A DNA stretch of 64,000 nucleotides from Mycolicibacterium sp. P1-18 (GCF_008329535.1 NZ_NPKR01000005.1:248001-312000), one strand, 5' to 3'; shown: positions 8,158 to 18,302, counted from the stretch's first letter. Notes: generated by a model from the letters alone, not told the origin. Program-made: numbers and translations.

Positions 8158-9012
8158 CTACAGGATCAAGCGGACCAGGGCCGCGGTTCGGGCCAGCCCG
8201 GGAAACGCCGCCGCGGTCGAGCGCGGATGCAGGGCATGAACGGCCAACCGGAACATCAACGCGCGCAACAACATTTGGGGCCACTCCGGCAGTGGGGCCC
8301 ACCGCTCGACGAGTCCGTCGTCGGCCTCACCCCAGGCCAGGGCGTCGACGACGACGACGCCGGCAGCCCAGGACGCCGGCCGCCAGTAGGGCGTGATGTC
8401 GGTGATGCCCGGAGCCGCGGTGCCGGCGAAGAGCACCGTGCCGTAGAGGTCGCCGTGCACGAGCTGGCTGGGGCTGCGCGTCGGCCGACGCAACGTGGCG
8501 AGCTGGCCGATGAGCTCGATCGAGCGTTGGCCGTCGGCGCCGCCGGGCGCGACGCGCGCAGCGGGCGGCAGGTTGTGCAGCGGACGGTCCTCCCACGCGG
8601 CGCGGTCGGCGGCGATGAACACGTCGACGTCGGACCACGGCGCCGAGGGCGGCTGGGTCAGGAACCGGGGGCGTTCCAGCTTCGCCGTGGCCTCGTGCAG
8701 CCGGACGGCGGCGGAGACCACCTCGTCGTGGCGTGGCTCCGGCGTGCCGGTGACGAACGTGTCGGCGCGCCACCCGGCCACGACGTAGCGGCCGTCGGTC
8801 GAGCGCACGGGACGGGCCAGGCGCACCCCGTCGACGAACAGCGTCTCGCGCACCTTCGCCGACCAGCCCGCCCGGGCGTGCTCGGCGACCATCGACAACA
8901 CCACTTCGCCGCAGCGCCAGCCACCCTCCCAGCTCGAGCCGAGCGGAACGGGCCGGACACCCGAGAGACCAAACGCCGCCAGGACGTGATCGGGCGGCAT
9001 GTCGGCACTCAC
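8158..9012 (-). CDS. TIGR02569 family protein (kinase-fold, Rv3205c-like)
   Basis: This protein of 284 residues belongs to an actinobacterial family known as TIGR02569. The central-to-C-terminal part carries LVHGDLYG and a later DITPYWRP, which resemble the HGDL-type catalytic loop and metal-binding Asp of aminoglycoside phosphotransferase/choline-kinase folds, so a phosphotransferase-like fold is likely. The substrate is unknown. The GTG at 9012 is used as start. An alternative ATG lies 12 bases inside it. The gene lies between moeZ (36 bases away) and the HxlR gene (37 bases away), both on the same strand. In M. tuberculosis the same order with moeZ is kept. Confidence 0.8.
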   Translation of the reverse strand: MSADMPPDHVLAAFGLSGVRPVPLGSSWEGGWRCGEVVLSMVAEHARAGWSAKVRETLFVDGVRLARPVRSTDGRYVVAGWRADTFVTGTPEPRHDEVVSAAVRLHEATAKLERPRFLTQPPSAPWSDVDVFIAADRAAWEDRPLHNLPPAARVAPGGADGQRSIELIGQLATLRRPTRSPSQLVHGDLYGTVLFAGTAAPGITDITPYWRPASWAAGVVVVDALAWGEADDGLVERWAPLPEWPQMLLRALMFRLAVHALHPRSTAAAFPGLARTAALVRLIL

Positions 9013-9048
9013 AGACTCAGCCTAAGGCGTGGGCTCGCCAACGAGCCG

Positions 9049-10227
9049 TCAGTACATGACCATGTCGGGTTCGAGTTCGCGCGCCCACGCCACGATTCCG
9101 CCCTGAAGGTGCACCGCGTCGGCGAAACCCGCCCCCTTCACCGCGGCCAGCACCTCCGCCGAGCGGATCCCGGTCTTGCAATACAGCACCGGCGTCCGGT
9201 CGTGCGGCAGCTTGGCCAGCCCGTCGCCCGCGTCGATCGCCGACTTCGGGATCAGTTCGGCCCCGTCGATGTGGTTGATGGCCCACTCGACGGGCTCGCG
9301 GACGTCGACCAGCGCGATGCGCCGGCCGGAGTCCAGCATGTCGCGCAGTTCCCGGGGCGTGACGGTCGAGCCGGCGGCCGCGTCGGTCGCCGCGTCGGAC
9401 ACCACGCCGCAGAACTCGTCGTAGTCGATCAGCTCGGTGATCCTCGGCGTCTCGGGGTCCTTGCGGATGGTGATGGTGCGGTAGGACATCTCCAGCGCGT
9501 CGTACATCATCAACCGGCCCAGCAGCGGATCGCCGATGCCGACCAGCAGCTTGAGCGCCTCGGTGCCCATGACCGACGCGATCGAGCCGCACAGGATGCC
9601 GAGCACCCCGCCCTCGGCGCACGACGGCACCATCCCCGGTGGTGGCGGCTCCGGGTACAGGTCGCGGTAGTTGAGACCACGTCCGTCGGGCGCGTCCTCC
9701 CAGAACACCGACACCTGACCCTCGAACCGGTAGATCGAGCCCCAGACGTACGGCTTGCCCGCGAGCACCGCGGCGTCGTTGACGAGATAGCGGGTGGCGA
9801 AGTTGTCGGTGCCGTCCATGATCAGGTCGTACTGCGAGAACAGGTCGACCGCGTTGTCGGGCGTCAGCCGCACCTCGTGCAGCCGCACCGTCACCAGCGG
9901 GTTGATCGCGACGATCGAGTCGCGGGCGCTCTGGGCCTTCGAGCGGCCGACGTCGGACTGGCCGTGGATGATCTGGCGCTGCAGATTGGATTCGTCGACG
10001 ACGTCGAAGTCCACGATGCCGAGGGTGCCCACCCCTGCGGCGGCGAGATACAGCAGGGTCGGTGAGCCGAGGCCGCCGGCGCCGATGACCAGTACCCGGG
10101 CGTTCTTGAGGCGCTTCTGCCCGTCGACGCCGACGTCGGGAATGATGAGGTGGCGGCTGTACCGGGCCACCTCGTCGCGGGTGAGCTCGGCGGCGGGCTC
10201 AACCAGCGGTGGTAGCGAAGTGGACAC
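9049..10227 (-). CDS. moeZ: MoeZ/MoeB1, adenylyltransferase-sulfurtransferase
   Basis: MoeZ (Rv3206c, MoeB1) activates the C-terminus of ubiquitin-like sulfur carriers by adenylation and then sulfurates them. It serves MoaD in molybdopterin synthesis and CysO in the CysM cysteine route. At 392 residues it matches the family. The N-terminal ThiF/E1 domain shows GAGGLGSP, DFDVVDESNLQRQ and DGTDNF, and the catalytic cysteine is in PSCAEGG. The C-terminal rhodanese domain has LVDVREPVEW and the persulfide loop YCKTGIRS. The zinc-binding CxxC pairs of E. coli MoeB are not seen. The start is GTG 10227, preceded by a GAGGGG ribosome site. The frame is open further upstream, but that part is antisense-like noise inside the next gene. 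Confidence 0.93.
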   Translation of the reverse strand: MSTSLPPLVEPAAELTRDEVARYSRHLIIPDVGVDGQKRLKNARVLVIGAGGLGSPTLLYLAAAGVGTLGIVDFDVVDESNLQRQIIHGQSDVGRSKAQSARDSIVAINPLVTVRLHEVRLTPDNAVDLFSQYDLIMDGTDNFATRYLVNDAAVLAGKPYVWGSIYRFEGQVSVFWEDAPDGRGLNYRDLYPEPPPPGMVPSCAEGGVLGILCGSIASVMGTEALKLLVGIGDPLLGRLMMYDALEMSYRTITIRKDPETPRITELIDYDEFCGVVSDAATDAAAGSTVTPRELRDMLDSGRRIALVDVREPVEWAINHIDGAELIPKSAIDAGDGLAKLPHDRTPVLYCKTGIRSAEVLAAVKGAGFADAVHLQGGIVAWARELEPDMVMY

Positions 10228-10319
10228 TTGCCGCCCCTCGAATCGACGTGACACCTGGTGACGATCACACCAGCCCGGCTCGTTCAACGGCAATCGCGCC
10301 GGCTCCGTTCCCCGGCGGG

Positions 10320-11381
10320 TCAGGCGATCGGATAGGGCCAGGGGTTGAAGCGGCAGGTCTTGCCGTCGGCCTGCACCGACTCCGGATCGAACCGCGCGTC
10401 GTCGTCGTTGCTGGTCGAGAACGTCTGCTGCATCATCACCGGCGCCAACGCACCGTTGTCGGCGCACGGCTCGTGCTTCTGGTAGCCGATCGCGTGTCCG
10501 ACCTCGTGGTTGATCAGGTACTGGCGGTACGAGCCGATGTCGCCCTGGAACGGCACCGCGCCGCGCACCCAGCGGGCCTCGTTGACGAACACCCTGGACT
10601 GGTCCCCGAGGTAGGCGGGGTTGTAGCAGGACGCCTCGAGCGGGATGTCGTATCCGCACCCTTCGCGCACCGTGAACGGCGAGGTCAGCGACACCCGGAA
10701 GTCCGGTGTCACCGTCGGGTCGTCGACGCGGGTGAAGGCGATCTGCGGGTTGTGCGTCCAACTCTTGGGGTTGTCCAGCGTCTCGCTGACCATGCGGGCG
10801 AAGGCCTCGTCGCCTCCGATGGCGGCGGTGTCGACGCCGTCCTCCACCTCGACGGTGTAGGTGAAGGACTTGGTGGTGCCCTCGCCGACCTTGGGGGTGG
10901 TGCCGGGAACGAGGTGCCAGGTCTTGGCGCCGGACTCGGTGAACGGGCCGCCCTCCGGGAGAATCCCGGTCGGCAGGTTCGCGTCGAACTGGGTCATGCC
11001 CTTGGGCGGTGCGCCGATGATGCCGGTGCCCGTGGCGCCGATGGTGGGCGGGCCTTGGACGGGTCCTTCGGCGACGACTGGCGCGGGGGCCGTGGTCCCG
11101 GTGACGGTCTGATAGACCACCAGCACGGTGATGACGGCCAGGATGGGCAGCGCATAGGCGCGCCAGCCGTAGGTGGAGACGAACCGGCCCAGCCACGATT
11201 GCTTGCGCCAGCGTTGACGTTCGTCGCGGTTGGAGCGCATCCGGCCGCCGGCCTCGGCCAACGGGTCGCGCTGCGCGCGCAGGGGTTCCCTGAACTCGGT
11301 GCGCAGCACGGGCTGACGACCGCCACCTGCGAAATTGCCGTCACTGCGCTCGCCCCGGCGACGTCCCGGGTCGTAGGTCAC
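10320..11381 (-). CDS. DUF3152 membrane-anchored zincin-like protein (Rv3207c-like)
   Basis: This is a single-pass membrane protein of about 353 residues. A basic cytoplasmic stretch (DERQRWRKQSWLGRF) precedes one membrane segment (YALPILAVITVLVVYQTV). The rest is predicted outside and contains HEVGHAIGYQKHEPC, a zincin-type HExxH-like motif (HEVGH) with a third His, typical of DUF3152 and suggesting a zinc metallopeptidase fold. Four or more extracellular cysteines may form disulfides. GTG 11381 is chosen as start because the conserved basic N-terminus begins there. A GTG/ATG 48 bases upstream (11429) and an ATG at residue 47 are alternatives. The gene is separated by 92 bases from moeZ. Its function in mycobacteria is not established. 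Confidence 0.8.
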   Translation of the reverse strand: MTYDPGRRRGERSDGNFAGGGRQPVLRTEFREPLRAQRDPLAEAGGRMRSNRDERQRWRKQSWLGRFVSTYGWRAYALPILAVITVLVVYQTVTGTTAPAPVVAEGPVQGPPTIGATGTGIIGAPPKGMTQFDANLPTGILPEGGPFTESGAKTWHLVPGTTPKVGEGTTKSFTYTVEVEDGVDTAAIGGDEAFARMVSETLDNPKSWTHNPQIAFTRVDDPTVTPDFRVSLTSPFTVREGCGYDIPLEASCYNPAYLGDQSRVFVNEARWVRGAVPFQGDIGSYRQYLINHEVGHAIGYQKHEPCADNGALAPVMMQQTFSTSNDDDARFDPESVQADGKTCRFNPWPYPIA

Positions 11382-11449
11382 CGCACCAGAATGGCACAGG
11401 CGCGCTGAGGAGAGGCTGTGGCGCGCCACCCGCGGACCGCGTGACGTGA

Positions 11450-12498
<1,049 letters not shown>

Positions 12499-12741
12499 GT
12501 GAACCCTTTCCCTCGATGGTCTTTCCTCTGAGCAGGCTAGTGGACGGTGTGCGTCACCCGCTCCTGCGGTGGCGCCACTTCGCGGACAGCGCAGCGCGCA
12601 CCGTGGGCCCGTCGCATGTCACGGGCCGTGAGCCAACCGAGTCCGGACCGTGACCCGACCCCAGGCGCGTCAACCTCGTGCGTCACTTCAGCCTCGTTAG
12701 CATCGCTGCTACACCAGAGGACGACGCACGGGATTGTGAGC

Positions 12742-13689
12742 ATGGACAGGCCTTACGGAACGTATTCGAGGACGTCGACGACGGCGCGCAACGCGGGCGC
12801 ATCCGGGACCCGCGGAGCGCGTTCCGGCGGGTACACCGACGTCGAGACCGACGTCGTCGACGGCGGCGCGACCTACCGACGACGGGCCGACTACGGCTCC
12901 GACTACGGCACGTCGTCGAGCTACGGCTCCGACTACGGCACGTCGTCGAGCCCCGACTACGGCACGTCCTCCGGCTACGGCTACCGGTCCGGATCGCGCT
13001 ACGGGCACGACGACCGGTCCGCCGTCCGCGACTACGACTCCTATGACGCAGAGTCCGACGACTACCTCGACGACGACGTCTACGAGTACGAAGAGGCCAT
13101 CGACCGACGGTGGGTCTGGGTCGCCGGCGTCGCCGCCGCGATCCTGCTCGTCGCCATCATCTGCACCGTGGTGATCCTCGGCGGCGGTGACAGCGGCTCG
13201 GTGTCCAAGACGATCGCCGCAACCACCCCGACGTCGGCCGCGCAGGACGCCGCCACCACGCCTGCCAGGACCGCACCGCCGGCCGTCACGTCGGTGGCTC
13301 CTCCCCCACCGGTCGCCGCGCTGTCACCGGAGACGGTCACCACCGTGCCGCCGACCCCCACCGTCGGCGCCGCTCCGGCACCGTCCGTCCAGGCCGCCCC
13401 GGTCGTCCCGGCCGTGTCGCCGCGCACCGTGACCTATCAGGTGACGGGCACCCGCCCGCTGCTGGACCTGGTGACCGTGGTCTACACCGACGGTCAGGGC
13501 GCCCTGCAGACGCAGTTCAACGTCGCGCTGCCGTGGGTGCGCTCGGTGACGCTGGATCCGGGGGTCGAGCTGACGTCGGTGACGGCCACCAGCCTGACCG
13601 GTCGGCTGAACTGCTCGGTGACCGACGCGAACGGCACGACCCTGGTGGCGCAGAACACCGACTCGATGATCGCGACATGCACCAAGTAG
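12742..13689 (+). CDS. MmpS-like membrane protein with Tyr/Gly/Ser repeats
   Basis: This is a type II membrane protein of 315 residues at the Rv3209 position. Residues 1-120 are cytosolic, very rich in Tyr, Asp, Gly and Ser, and contain a repeated YGSDYGTSSS unit. Residues 124-146 form one membrane helix (RRWVWVAGVAAAILLVAII). A Pro/Ala/Thr-rich stalk follows, and the last about 85 residues (VTYQVTGTRP to MIATCTK) resemble the periplasmic beta-sandwich of MmpS proteins, which pair with MmpL transporters. No mmpL gene is adjacent. The acidic N-terminal region is much longer than in M. tuberculosis Rv3209 (about 186 residues). ATG 12742 is used. GTG 12736, two codons upstream, is equally possible. 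Confidence 0.75.
   Translation: MDRPYGTYSRTSTTARNAGASGTRGARSGGYTDVETDVVDGGATYRRRADYGSDYGTSSSYGSDYGTSSSPDYGTSSGYGYRSGSRYGHDDRSAVRDYDSYDAESDDYLDDDVYEYEEAIDRRWVWVAGVAAAILLVAIICTVVILGGGDSGSVSKTIAATTPTSAAQDAATTPARTAPPAVTSVAPPPPVAALSPETVTTVPPTPTVGAAPAPSVQAAPVVPAVSPRTVTYQVTGTRPLLDLVTVVYTDGQGALQTQFNVALPWVRSVTLDPGVELTSVTATSLTGRLNCSVTDANGTTLVAQNTDSMIATCTK
12891..12950 (+). repeat. Two perfect 30-base tandem repeats inside the MmpS-like gene
   Basis: The 30-base unit at 12891-12920 is repeated exactly at 12921-12950 and is followed by a decayed partial copy to about 12985. It encodes the ten-residue unit YGSDYGTSSS. Perfect identity at third positions points to a recent slippage or duplication, so copy number may vary between strains. 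Confidence 0.85.
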
Positions 13690-13696
13690 GTCCGGC

Positions 13697-14389
13697 CTAG
13701 CCGAGACCGAGCTCGCGCACCCGTGCGTTGTGGGTGTCCTGGAGCCGGCCGAAGAACTCCGTCAGCCGGCCGAGGCCCTCACCGCTGGAGACGACGAAGT
13801 CGACCAGCTCGTCATGCTCGGCGAGTACGTACTGCGCCTGGGTGATGGCCTCGCCCAGCAGCCGCCGCGACCACAACGCCAGCCGGTGACGCTGCTTGTC
13901 GCTGGCGGTGACGGCGGCCTTGACCTCGGCGACGACGAACTGCGAGTGCCCCGTCTCCGAGAGCACCGCACGGACCACGTCGGCCGCGTCCTCGGGCAGC
14001 GCGTCGGCGATCTCGAGGTAGAAGTCGGCCGCCAGGGCGTCGCCGATGTAGGTCTTCACGAGGGCCTCGAGCCAGGTGCTCGGCGTGGTCAGACGGTGGT
14101 AGTTCTCCAGTGCGGAGGCGTACCTGGTCATCGCGGGGACGATGTCGACGCCACGCTTGGCCAGCGCCTCGCGCAGGATTTCATAGTGGTTCATCTCGGC
14201 CGCCGCCATGCTGGCCATGTTGATCCGGCCGGCCAGATTCGGGGCCATCCGCGCCTCGTCGGTCAGTCGGTAGAAGGCCGCCACCTCGCCGTAGGCCAGG
14301 AGCGCGAACAGCTGGTCGACGCCTGCATGCCTTGCCACCGTGGGGGCCACCGTCTGCTCGGGCGAGGCCCCGGGCTGCGTCGGAGTCAT
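13697..14389 (-). CDS. Ferritin-fold protein, MiaE-like (Rv3210c-like)
   Basis: This protein of 230 residues is in the tRNA-(MS[2]IO[6]A)-hydroxylase-like ferritin family (MiaE_2). The likely diiron ligands are two ExxH pairs, E65/H68 in AAAEMNHYEI and E145/H148 in SETGHSQF, with an extra Glu at position 35 and more acids in helices. Family membership suggests an oxygen-activating diiron enzyme or a ferritin-like sensor. Actual hydroxylation of tRNA is not shown for the actinobacterial branch. The protein has no signal peptide. It is transcribed divergently from rhlE across a 236-base region and ends 8 bases from the MmpS-like gene stop. The Rv3210c-Rv3211 arrangement is the same in M. tuberculosis. 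Confidence 0.8.
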   Translation of the reverse strand: MTPTQPGASPEQTVAPTVARHAGVDQLFALLAYGEVAAFYRLTDEARMAPNLAGRINMASMAAAEMNHYEILREALAKRGVDIVPAMTRYASALENYHRLTTPSTWLEALVKTYIGDALAADFYLEIADALPEDAADVVRAVLSETGHSQFVVAEVKAAVTASDKQRHRLALWSRRLLGEAITQAQYVLAEHDELVDFVVSSGEGLGRLTEFFGRLQDTHNARVRELGLG

Positions 14390-14454
14390 GGGTCGACTCT
14401 AGACGGGCCCGGCACGCCGATCGGCGCGACGACCACACCGAATCACCGGCCAGC

Positions 14455-14460
14455 TATCAT
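14455..14460 (+). promoter_or_regulatory. Possible -10 element of rhlE
   Basis: TATCAT in the divergent region between the ferritin-fold gene and rhlE would give a leader of roughly 160 bases before ATG 14626. A long leader is common for RNA helicase genes controlled by cold or by their own product. No clear -35 element is seen. Confidence 0.3.
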
Positions 14461-14625
14461 GGTGGGCGGAAGCGGCACGTCTCCTACCCGCCGCTACCAA
14501 GAAATGTGCGTGCACGTGTCGGTCCGCTTCGTCAGAAGCCGAGGCCCCCAACGTTCCTTCGTCGAACCCGTGTGCGCGTGTGGACGCCGCGAGATTGACA
14601 AACGAAAGGTTACGTCGGCAAACGC

Positions 14626-16212
14626 ATGACTGAAATCACCACGACTTCAAACACCACCGAATCCTTCGCCCCGGACATCGACGTCATCGTCGAAACCCCC
14701 GAGGCGGCACCACTCACCACCACCTTCGCTGAGCTGGGCGTCCGCGAGGAAATCGTGCGCGCGCTGGCCGAGTCCGGCATCGAGCACACCTTCGCCATCC
14801 AGGAACTGACGCTGCCGCTGGCACTGTCCGGCGACGACCTGATCGGTCAGGCCCGCACCGGCATGGGCAAGACCTTCGCCTTCGGCGTGCCCCTGCTGCA
14901 CCGCATCGTCACCGACGAGACGCGGCCGCTCACCGGGATCCCCCGCGCGCTGATCGTCGTGCCGACCCGCGAGCTGTGCCTCCAGGTCTACGACGACCTC
15001 GCCAACGCCGCCAAGTACCTCGTGGTCGGCGACCGCAAGATGGCGGTCACCTCCATCTACGGCGGCCGTCCCTACGAGCCCCAGATCGAGGCCCTGCAGA
15101 AGGGCGTCGACGTCGTCGTCGGCACCCCGGGCCGGCTTCTCGACCTGGCCCAGCAGGGCCACCTGCAGCTGGGCGGCCTGTCGGTCCTGGTGCTCGACGA
15201 GGCCGACGAGATGCTCGACCTCGGCTTCCTGCCCGACATCGAGCGCATCCTCAAGCAGACCCCGACCGACCGGCAGGCGATGCTGTTCTCGGCGACGATG
15301 CCCGATCCGATCATCACGCTCGCCCGCACGTTCATGAACCAGCCGACGCACATCCGTGCCGAGGCGCCGCACTCCGCGGCCACCCACGAGAACACCAAGC
15401 AGCACGCCTACCGCGCCCACGCCCTGGACAAGGTCGAGATGGTCGCCCGGATCCTGCAGGCCGAGGGCCGCGGCGCGACGATGATCTTCACCCGCACCAA
15501 GCGCACCGCCCAGAAGGTGGCCGACGAACTGGCCGAGCGTGGCTTCAAGGTCGGCGCCGTGCACGGCGACCTCGGCCAGGCGGCCCGCGAGAAGGCCCTC
15601 AAGGGCTTCCGCAACGGAGACGTCGACGTGCTGGTGGCCACCGACGTCGCCGCCCGCGGCATCGACATCGACGACATCACCCACGTGATCAACTACCAGA
15701 TCCCCGAGGACGAGCAGGCCTACGTGCACCGCATCGGCCGCACCGGCCGCGCGGGCAAGACCGGCATCGCCGTCACCCTGGTCGACTGGGACGAGCTGCC
15801 GCGCTGGACGATGATCGACAAGGCCCTCGGCCTCGACACGCCCGATCCCGTCGAGACCTACTCGAGTTCGGCACACCTCTACGAGGAGCTGAGCATCCCG
15901 GCCGAGGCCACCGGATCGATCGGGCGCGCGTCGCGCTCCAGCGAATCGCGGGAGCGGCCCAAGCGGGAGTCCCGCGACGGCGAGACGCGCGAGAGCAGCG
16001 ACCGGCCGGCCCGCAACCGCGACCGGACGCGGCAGCGCACCCGGGGCGCCGCGAAGTCGACGACCGAGTCCGTCGAGGCCACCGAGACCAGCCAGGTCAC
16101 CACGGCGACCGACGACGCCGAGACGGCCCCGGCCGGCGACTCCACCGGCCCGGCCAAGCGCCGGCGCAGGCGTCGCCGCCCCAGCAACACCTCCGCCCCG
16201 ACCGCCGGCTGA
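14626..16212 (+). CDS. rhlE: RhlE-like DEAD-box RNA helicase
   Basis: This is a cytosolic ATP-dependent RNA helicase of 528 residues, orthologous to Rv3211. Motifs appear in order: FAIQELTLPLAL (Q motif, near 57-68), ARTGMGKT at 76-83 (motif I), VPTRELC (Ia), VLDEADEML (II), SATMP (III) and HRIGRTGRAG (VI). The helicase core ends near residue 410. The tail is strongly charged, first Arg/Glu/Ser-rich (SRESRDGETRESS) and ending in KRRRRRRRP, a likely RNA-binding extension for ribosome assembly or mRNA turnover. The ribosome binding site (AAAGG) is weak and distant from ATG 14626. The downstream gene follows after 19 bases on the same strand. Confidence 0.92.
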   Translation: MTEITTTSNTTESFAPDIDVIVETPEAAPLTTTFAELGVREEIVRALAESGIEHTFAIQELTLPLALSGDDLIGQARTGMGKTFAFGVPLLHRIVTDETRPLTGIPRALIVVPTRELCLQVYDDLANAAKYLVVGDRKMAVTSIYGGRPYEPQIEALQKGVDVVVGTPGRLLDLAQQGHLQLGGLSVLVLDEADEMLDLGFLPDIERILKQTPTDRQAMLFSATMPDPIITLARTFMNQPTHIRAEAPHSAATHENTKQHAYRAHALDKVEMVARILQAEGRGATMIFTRTKRTAQKVADELAERGFKVGAVHGDLGQAAREKALKGFRNGDVDVLVATDVAARGIDIDDITHVINYQIPEDEQAYVHRIGRTGRAGKTGIAVTLVDWDELPRWTMIDKALGLDTPDPVETYSSSAHLYEELSIPAEATGSIGRASRSSESRERPKRESRDGETRESSDRPARNRDRTRQRTRGAAKSTTESVEATETSQVTTATDDAETAPAGDSTGPAKRRRRRRRPSNTSAPTAG

Positions 16213-16231
16213 CCGGAGCACCCAACTCCCG

Positions 16232-17443
16232 ATGGTTCAACCCGAACGCCGCACCAGGGGCGACCTGCTCGCGGCCGCCGCGATCGTCGTGGTCCTCGCC
16301 GTCGCGGCGGGACTGATCTGGTGGAGCAGTGACGCCAGGGCGACAATCAGCAAGCCGGCCGCCGAGCCGGTCCCCGCGCTGAAGGCGGCGCGGGACGTCC
16401 CGACCGCACTGCGGGAGGTGTGGACGGCCGCCAGCCCGAAGACGCGCAGGCCCGTCGTCGCCGGCGGCGCCGTCGTGACCGGCGACGGGAGCGAGGTCGA
16501 CGGCCGTGACCCGGCCAGCGGACGCGTGCTGTGGAGCTACGCCCGCGGCGTGCCGCTGTGCGGGGTCACCTACGTCTACAACGACGCCGTCGCGGTCTAC
16601 CCCGACGACCGGGGCTGCGGCCAGGTGACGACCGTCGACGGGCAGACGGGGCGGCGCCACTACTCCCGCACGGCATACGCCGATCCGGAGGTGACCCTGT
16701 CGTCGGACGGGTCGACCGTGCTGTCGACCGGAGCCACCCGGCTGGAACTCTGGCGCTCCGACATGGTGCGGATGATCGGGTACGGCGCGCTTGACGCCAG
16801 GATCAAGCCCGGCGTGCCCGCTCAGCCGCTGTGCGCCATGGTCTCCGCGGCGGCGAGTTCGAACGGGGTGTCGGCGCTGCAGAGGTGTCCCGGCCAGGCC
16901 GATCTGCGCCTCACCCTGCTGGTGCCCGCCGACCAGGAGGACGAGCCCACCACCAAGATCGTGCAATTGCCCGGCGTACCGGCCGACGCCGACGCGCGCG
17001 TCATCGCGGTCTCGGACACCACCACGGCGGTCTACCTGCCCAAGCCGACGCCCGTCGTCAACGTCATCGACGACACGGGCACCACGATCGCCAGCACCGC
17101 GCTGCCCGGACCGGTGTCCTCGGAAGCGGTCGCGTCGCGCGCCGGTGACCTCATCACCTGGTGGACCGGTGACTCCGTGATGGTCTTCGACGCCAACGGG
17201 CTGCGCTACAAGTACACCGTGTCACCGGTCAACGGTCAGGCTCCCGTGGGCCCCGCGACCCTGATGGCGGGACGGCTGATGGTTCCCGTCACCACCGGCT
17301 ACGACGCGTTCGACCCCGCCAGCGGCGCGGGCGTGGTCCACATCGCCGTGCCGCGCCCGGCCAGTCGGGACGCCGTCATCCCCAACGTCGCCGGGACGAC
17401 CGTGCTCGAGCAGCGCGGCGACACCCTCGTCGCGCTGGCCTGA
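16232..17443 (+). CDS. Rv3212-like membrane-anchored beta-propeller protein
   Basis: This protein of 403 residues corresponds to Rv3212, a conserved Ala/Val-rich mycobacterial protein. An N-terminal signal anchor (LLAAAAIVVVLAVAAGLIWW, about residues 13-32) places the remainder outside the membrane. The outer part contains repeated short beta motifs typical of PQQ/WD-like propellers, such as VDGRDPASGRVLWSYARG, VTTVDGQTGRRHY and YDAFDPASGAGVVHIAV. Four or more cysteines (PLCGV, RGCGQ, PLCAM, RCPGQ) could form disulfides. The function is not known to me. It follows rhlE by 19 bases, probably in one transcript, and ends directly against the convergent ParA gene stop. Confidence 0.78.
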   Translation: MVQPERRTRGDLLAAAAIVVVLAVAAGLIWWSSDARATISKPAAEPVPALKAARDVPTALREVWTAASPKTRRPVVAGGAVVTGDGSEVDGRDPASGRVLWSYARGVPLCGVTYVYNDAVAVYPDDRGCGQVTTVDGQTGRRHYSRTAYADPEVTLSSDGSTVLSTGATRLELWRSDMVRMIGYGALDARIKPGVPAQPLCAMVSAAASSNGVSALQRCPGQADLRLTLLVPADQEDEPTTKIVQLPGVPADADARVIAVSDTTTAVYLPKPTPVVNVIDDTGTTIASTALPGPVSSEAVASRAGDLITWWTGDSVMVFDANGLRYKYTVSPVNGQAPVGPATLMAGRLMVPVTTGYDAFDPASGAGVVHIAVPRPASRDAVIPNVAGTTVLEQRGDTLVALA

Positions 17444-18247
17444 CTACACCTCAGGGGTATAGGTCGGCAGCGCCTTGCCGGACTTCCAGTGCTTCAGCAG
17501 CGCGGCGGCGAGCTCGCGATAAGCCATGGCGCCCTTGTTCTTTCGTCCCGCCAGCACCGACGCCCCCGAGGCGCTCGCCTCGGCGAAGCGCACCGTCCTG
17601 GGGATCGGCGGGGCGAGCACCGGCAGCTGGTAGCGGTCGACGACGTCGAGGATCACGTCCCGACTGTGCGTGGTCCGTGAGTCGTACAGGGTGGGCAGGG
17701 CGCCCAGCAGAACCAGGTCGGCATTGGTGATCTGCTGTACGTCGTCGACCGTGCGCAGGAACTGACCGACGCCCCGGTGGGCAAGCGTCTCGCACTGCAG
17801 CGGCACGATCACGTCGTTCGCGGCGGTCAGTCCGTTCAGCGTCAGGACGCCCAACGACGGCGGGCAGTCGACGATGACGACGTCGAACGAATCGGTACTC
17901 GTCTCCAATTTCGCCAGCGCCCTCTTCAACGCATACTCCCGGCCCGCGCGCATCAAAAGCATCGCCTCGGCACCCGCCAGGTCGATGTTCGCCGGCAGCA
18001 GCGTCATGCCCTCCGGCGTCTCCAGCAGCGCCGTGTCGGGCTCGACGTCGCCGAGCAGCACCTCGTGGATGGACACCGCCAGCTTGTCGGGGTCGTGACC
18101 CAAGGAGAACGTCAGCGATCCCTGCGGGTCCAAGTCGACGAGCAGCACGCGTCGGCCCTGCTCGGCCATCGCCGCGCCCAACGACGCCACCGTCGTCGTC
18201 TTGGCAACCCCGCCCTTTTGGTTGGCGACTGCCAGTACTCGCGTCAT
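17444..18247 (-). CDS. ParA/Soj-like ATPase (Rv3213c-like)
   Basis: This is a deviant-Walker-A ATPase of 267 residues in the ParA/MinD family. The P-loop KGGVAKTT (residues 11-18) keeps the signature first lysine and the second in AKTT. VDLDPQGSLTFSLG (Walker A') and VIVDCPPSLG (Walker B) follow. It is one of several Soj-like ATPases of mycobacteria besides the true ParA near oriC. No parB is next to it, so it may position other cargo such as protein clusters. Start ATG 18247 gives MTRVLAVANQKGG. An ATG nine bases upstream is possible. It is divergent from gpm2 with 55 bases between. Confidence 0.86.
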   Translation of the reverse strand: MTRVLAVANQKGGVAKTTTVASLGAAMAEQGRRVLLVDLDPQGSLTFSLGHDPDKLAVSIHEVLLGDVEPDTALLETPEGMTLLPANIDLAGAEAMLLMRAGREYALKRALAKLETSTDSFDVVIVDCPPSLGVLTLNGLTAANDVIVPLQCETLAHRGVGQFLRTVDDVQQITNADLVLLGALPTLYDSRTTHSRDVILDVVDRYQLPVLAPPIPRTVRFAEASASGASVLAGRKNKGAMAYRELAAALLKHWKSGKALPTYTPEV

Positions 18248-18289
18248 GTGGTTCATCCTGGCACGCGCACCCCCGAAAGGCGCGTGCGG

Positions 18290-18295
18290 CACAAT
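18290..18295 (+). promoter_or_regulatory. -10 element for a leaderless gpm2 transcript
   Basis: CACAAT ends seven bases before GTG 18303, and no ribosome binding site lies between, consistent with a leaderless start for gpm2. Confidence 0.35.
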
Positions 18296-18302
18296 CGCGG
18301 GT

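Noticed and set aside
8140..10065. A 641-codon plus-strand frame across the TIGR02569 and moeZ genes
   Set aside because: It is antisense to two genes with conserved motifs, has no recognisable domain, and its composition is that of a GC shadow.
10228..11196. Extension of moeZ upstream to 11196 (715 codons)
   Set aside because: The extra part is Arg/His-rich and lies in the wrong frame over the DUF3152 gene. The MoeZ family length (392 residues) and a good ribosome site support GTG 10227.
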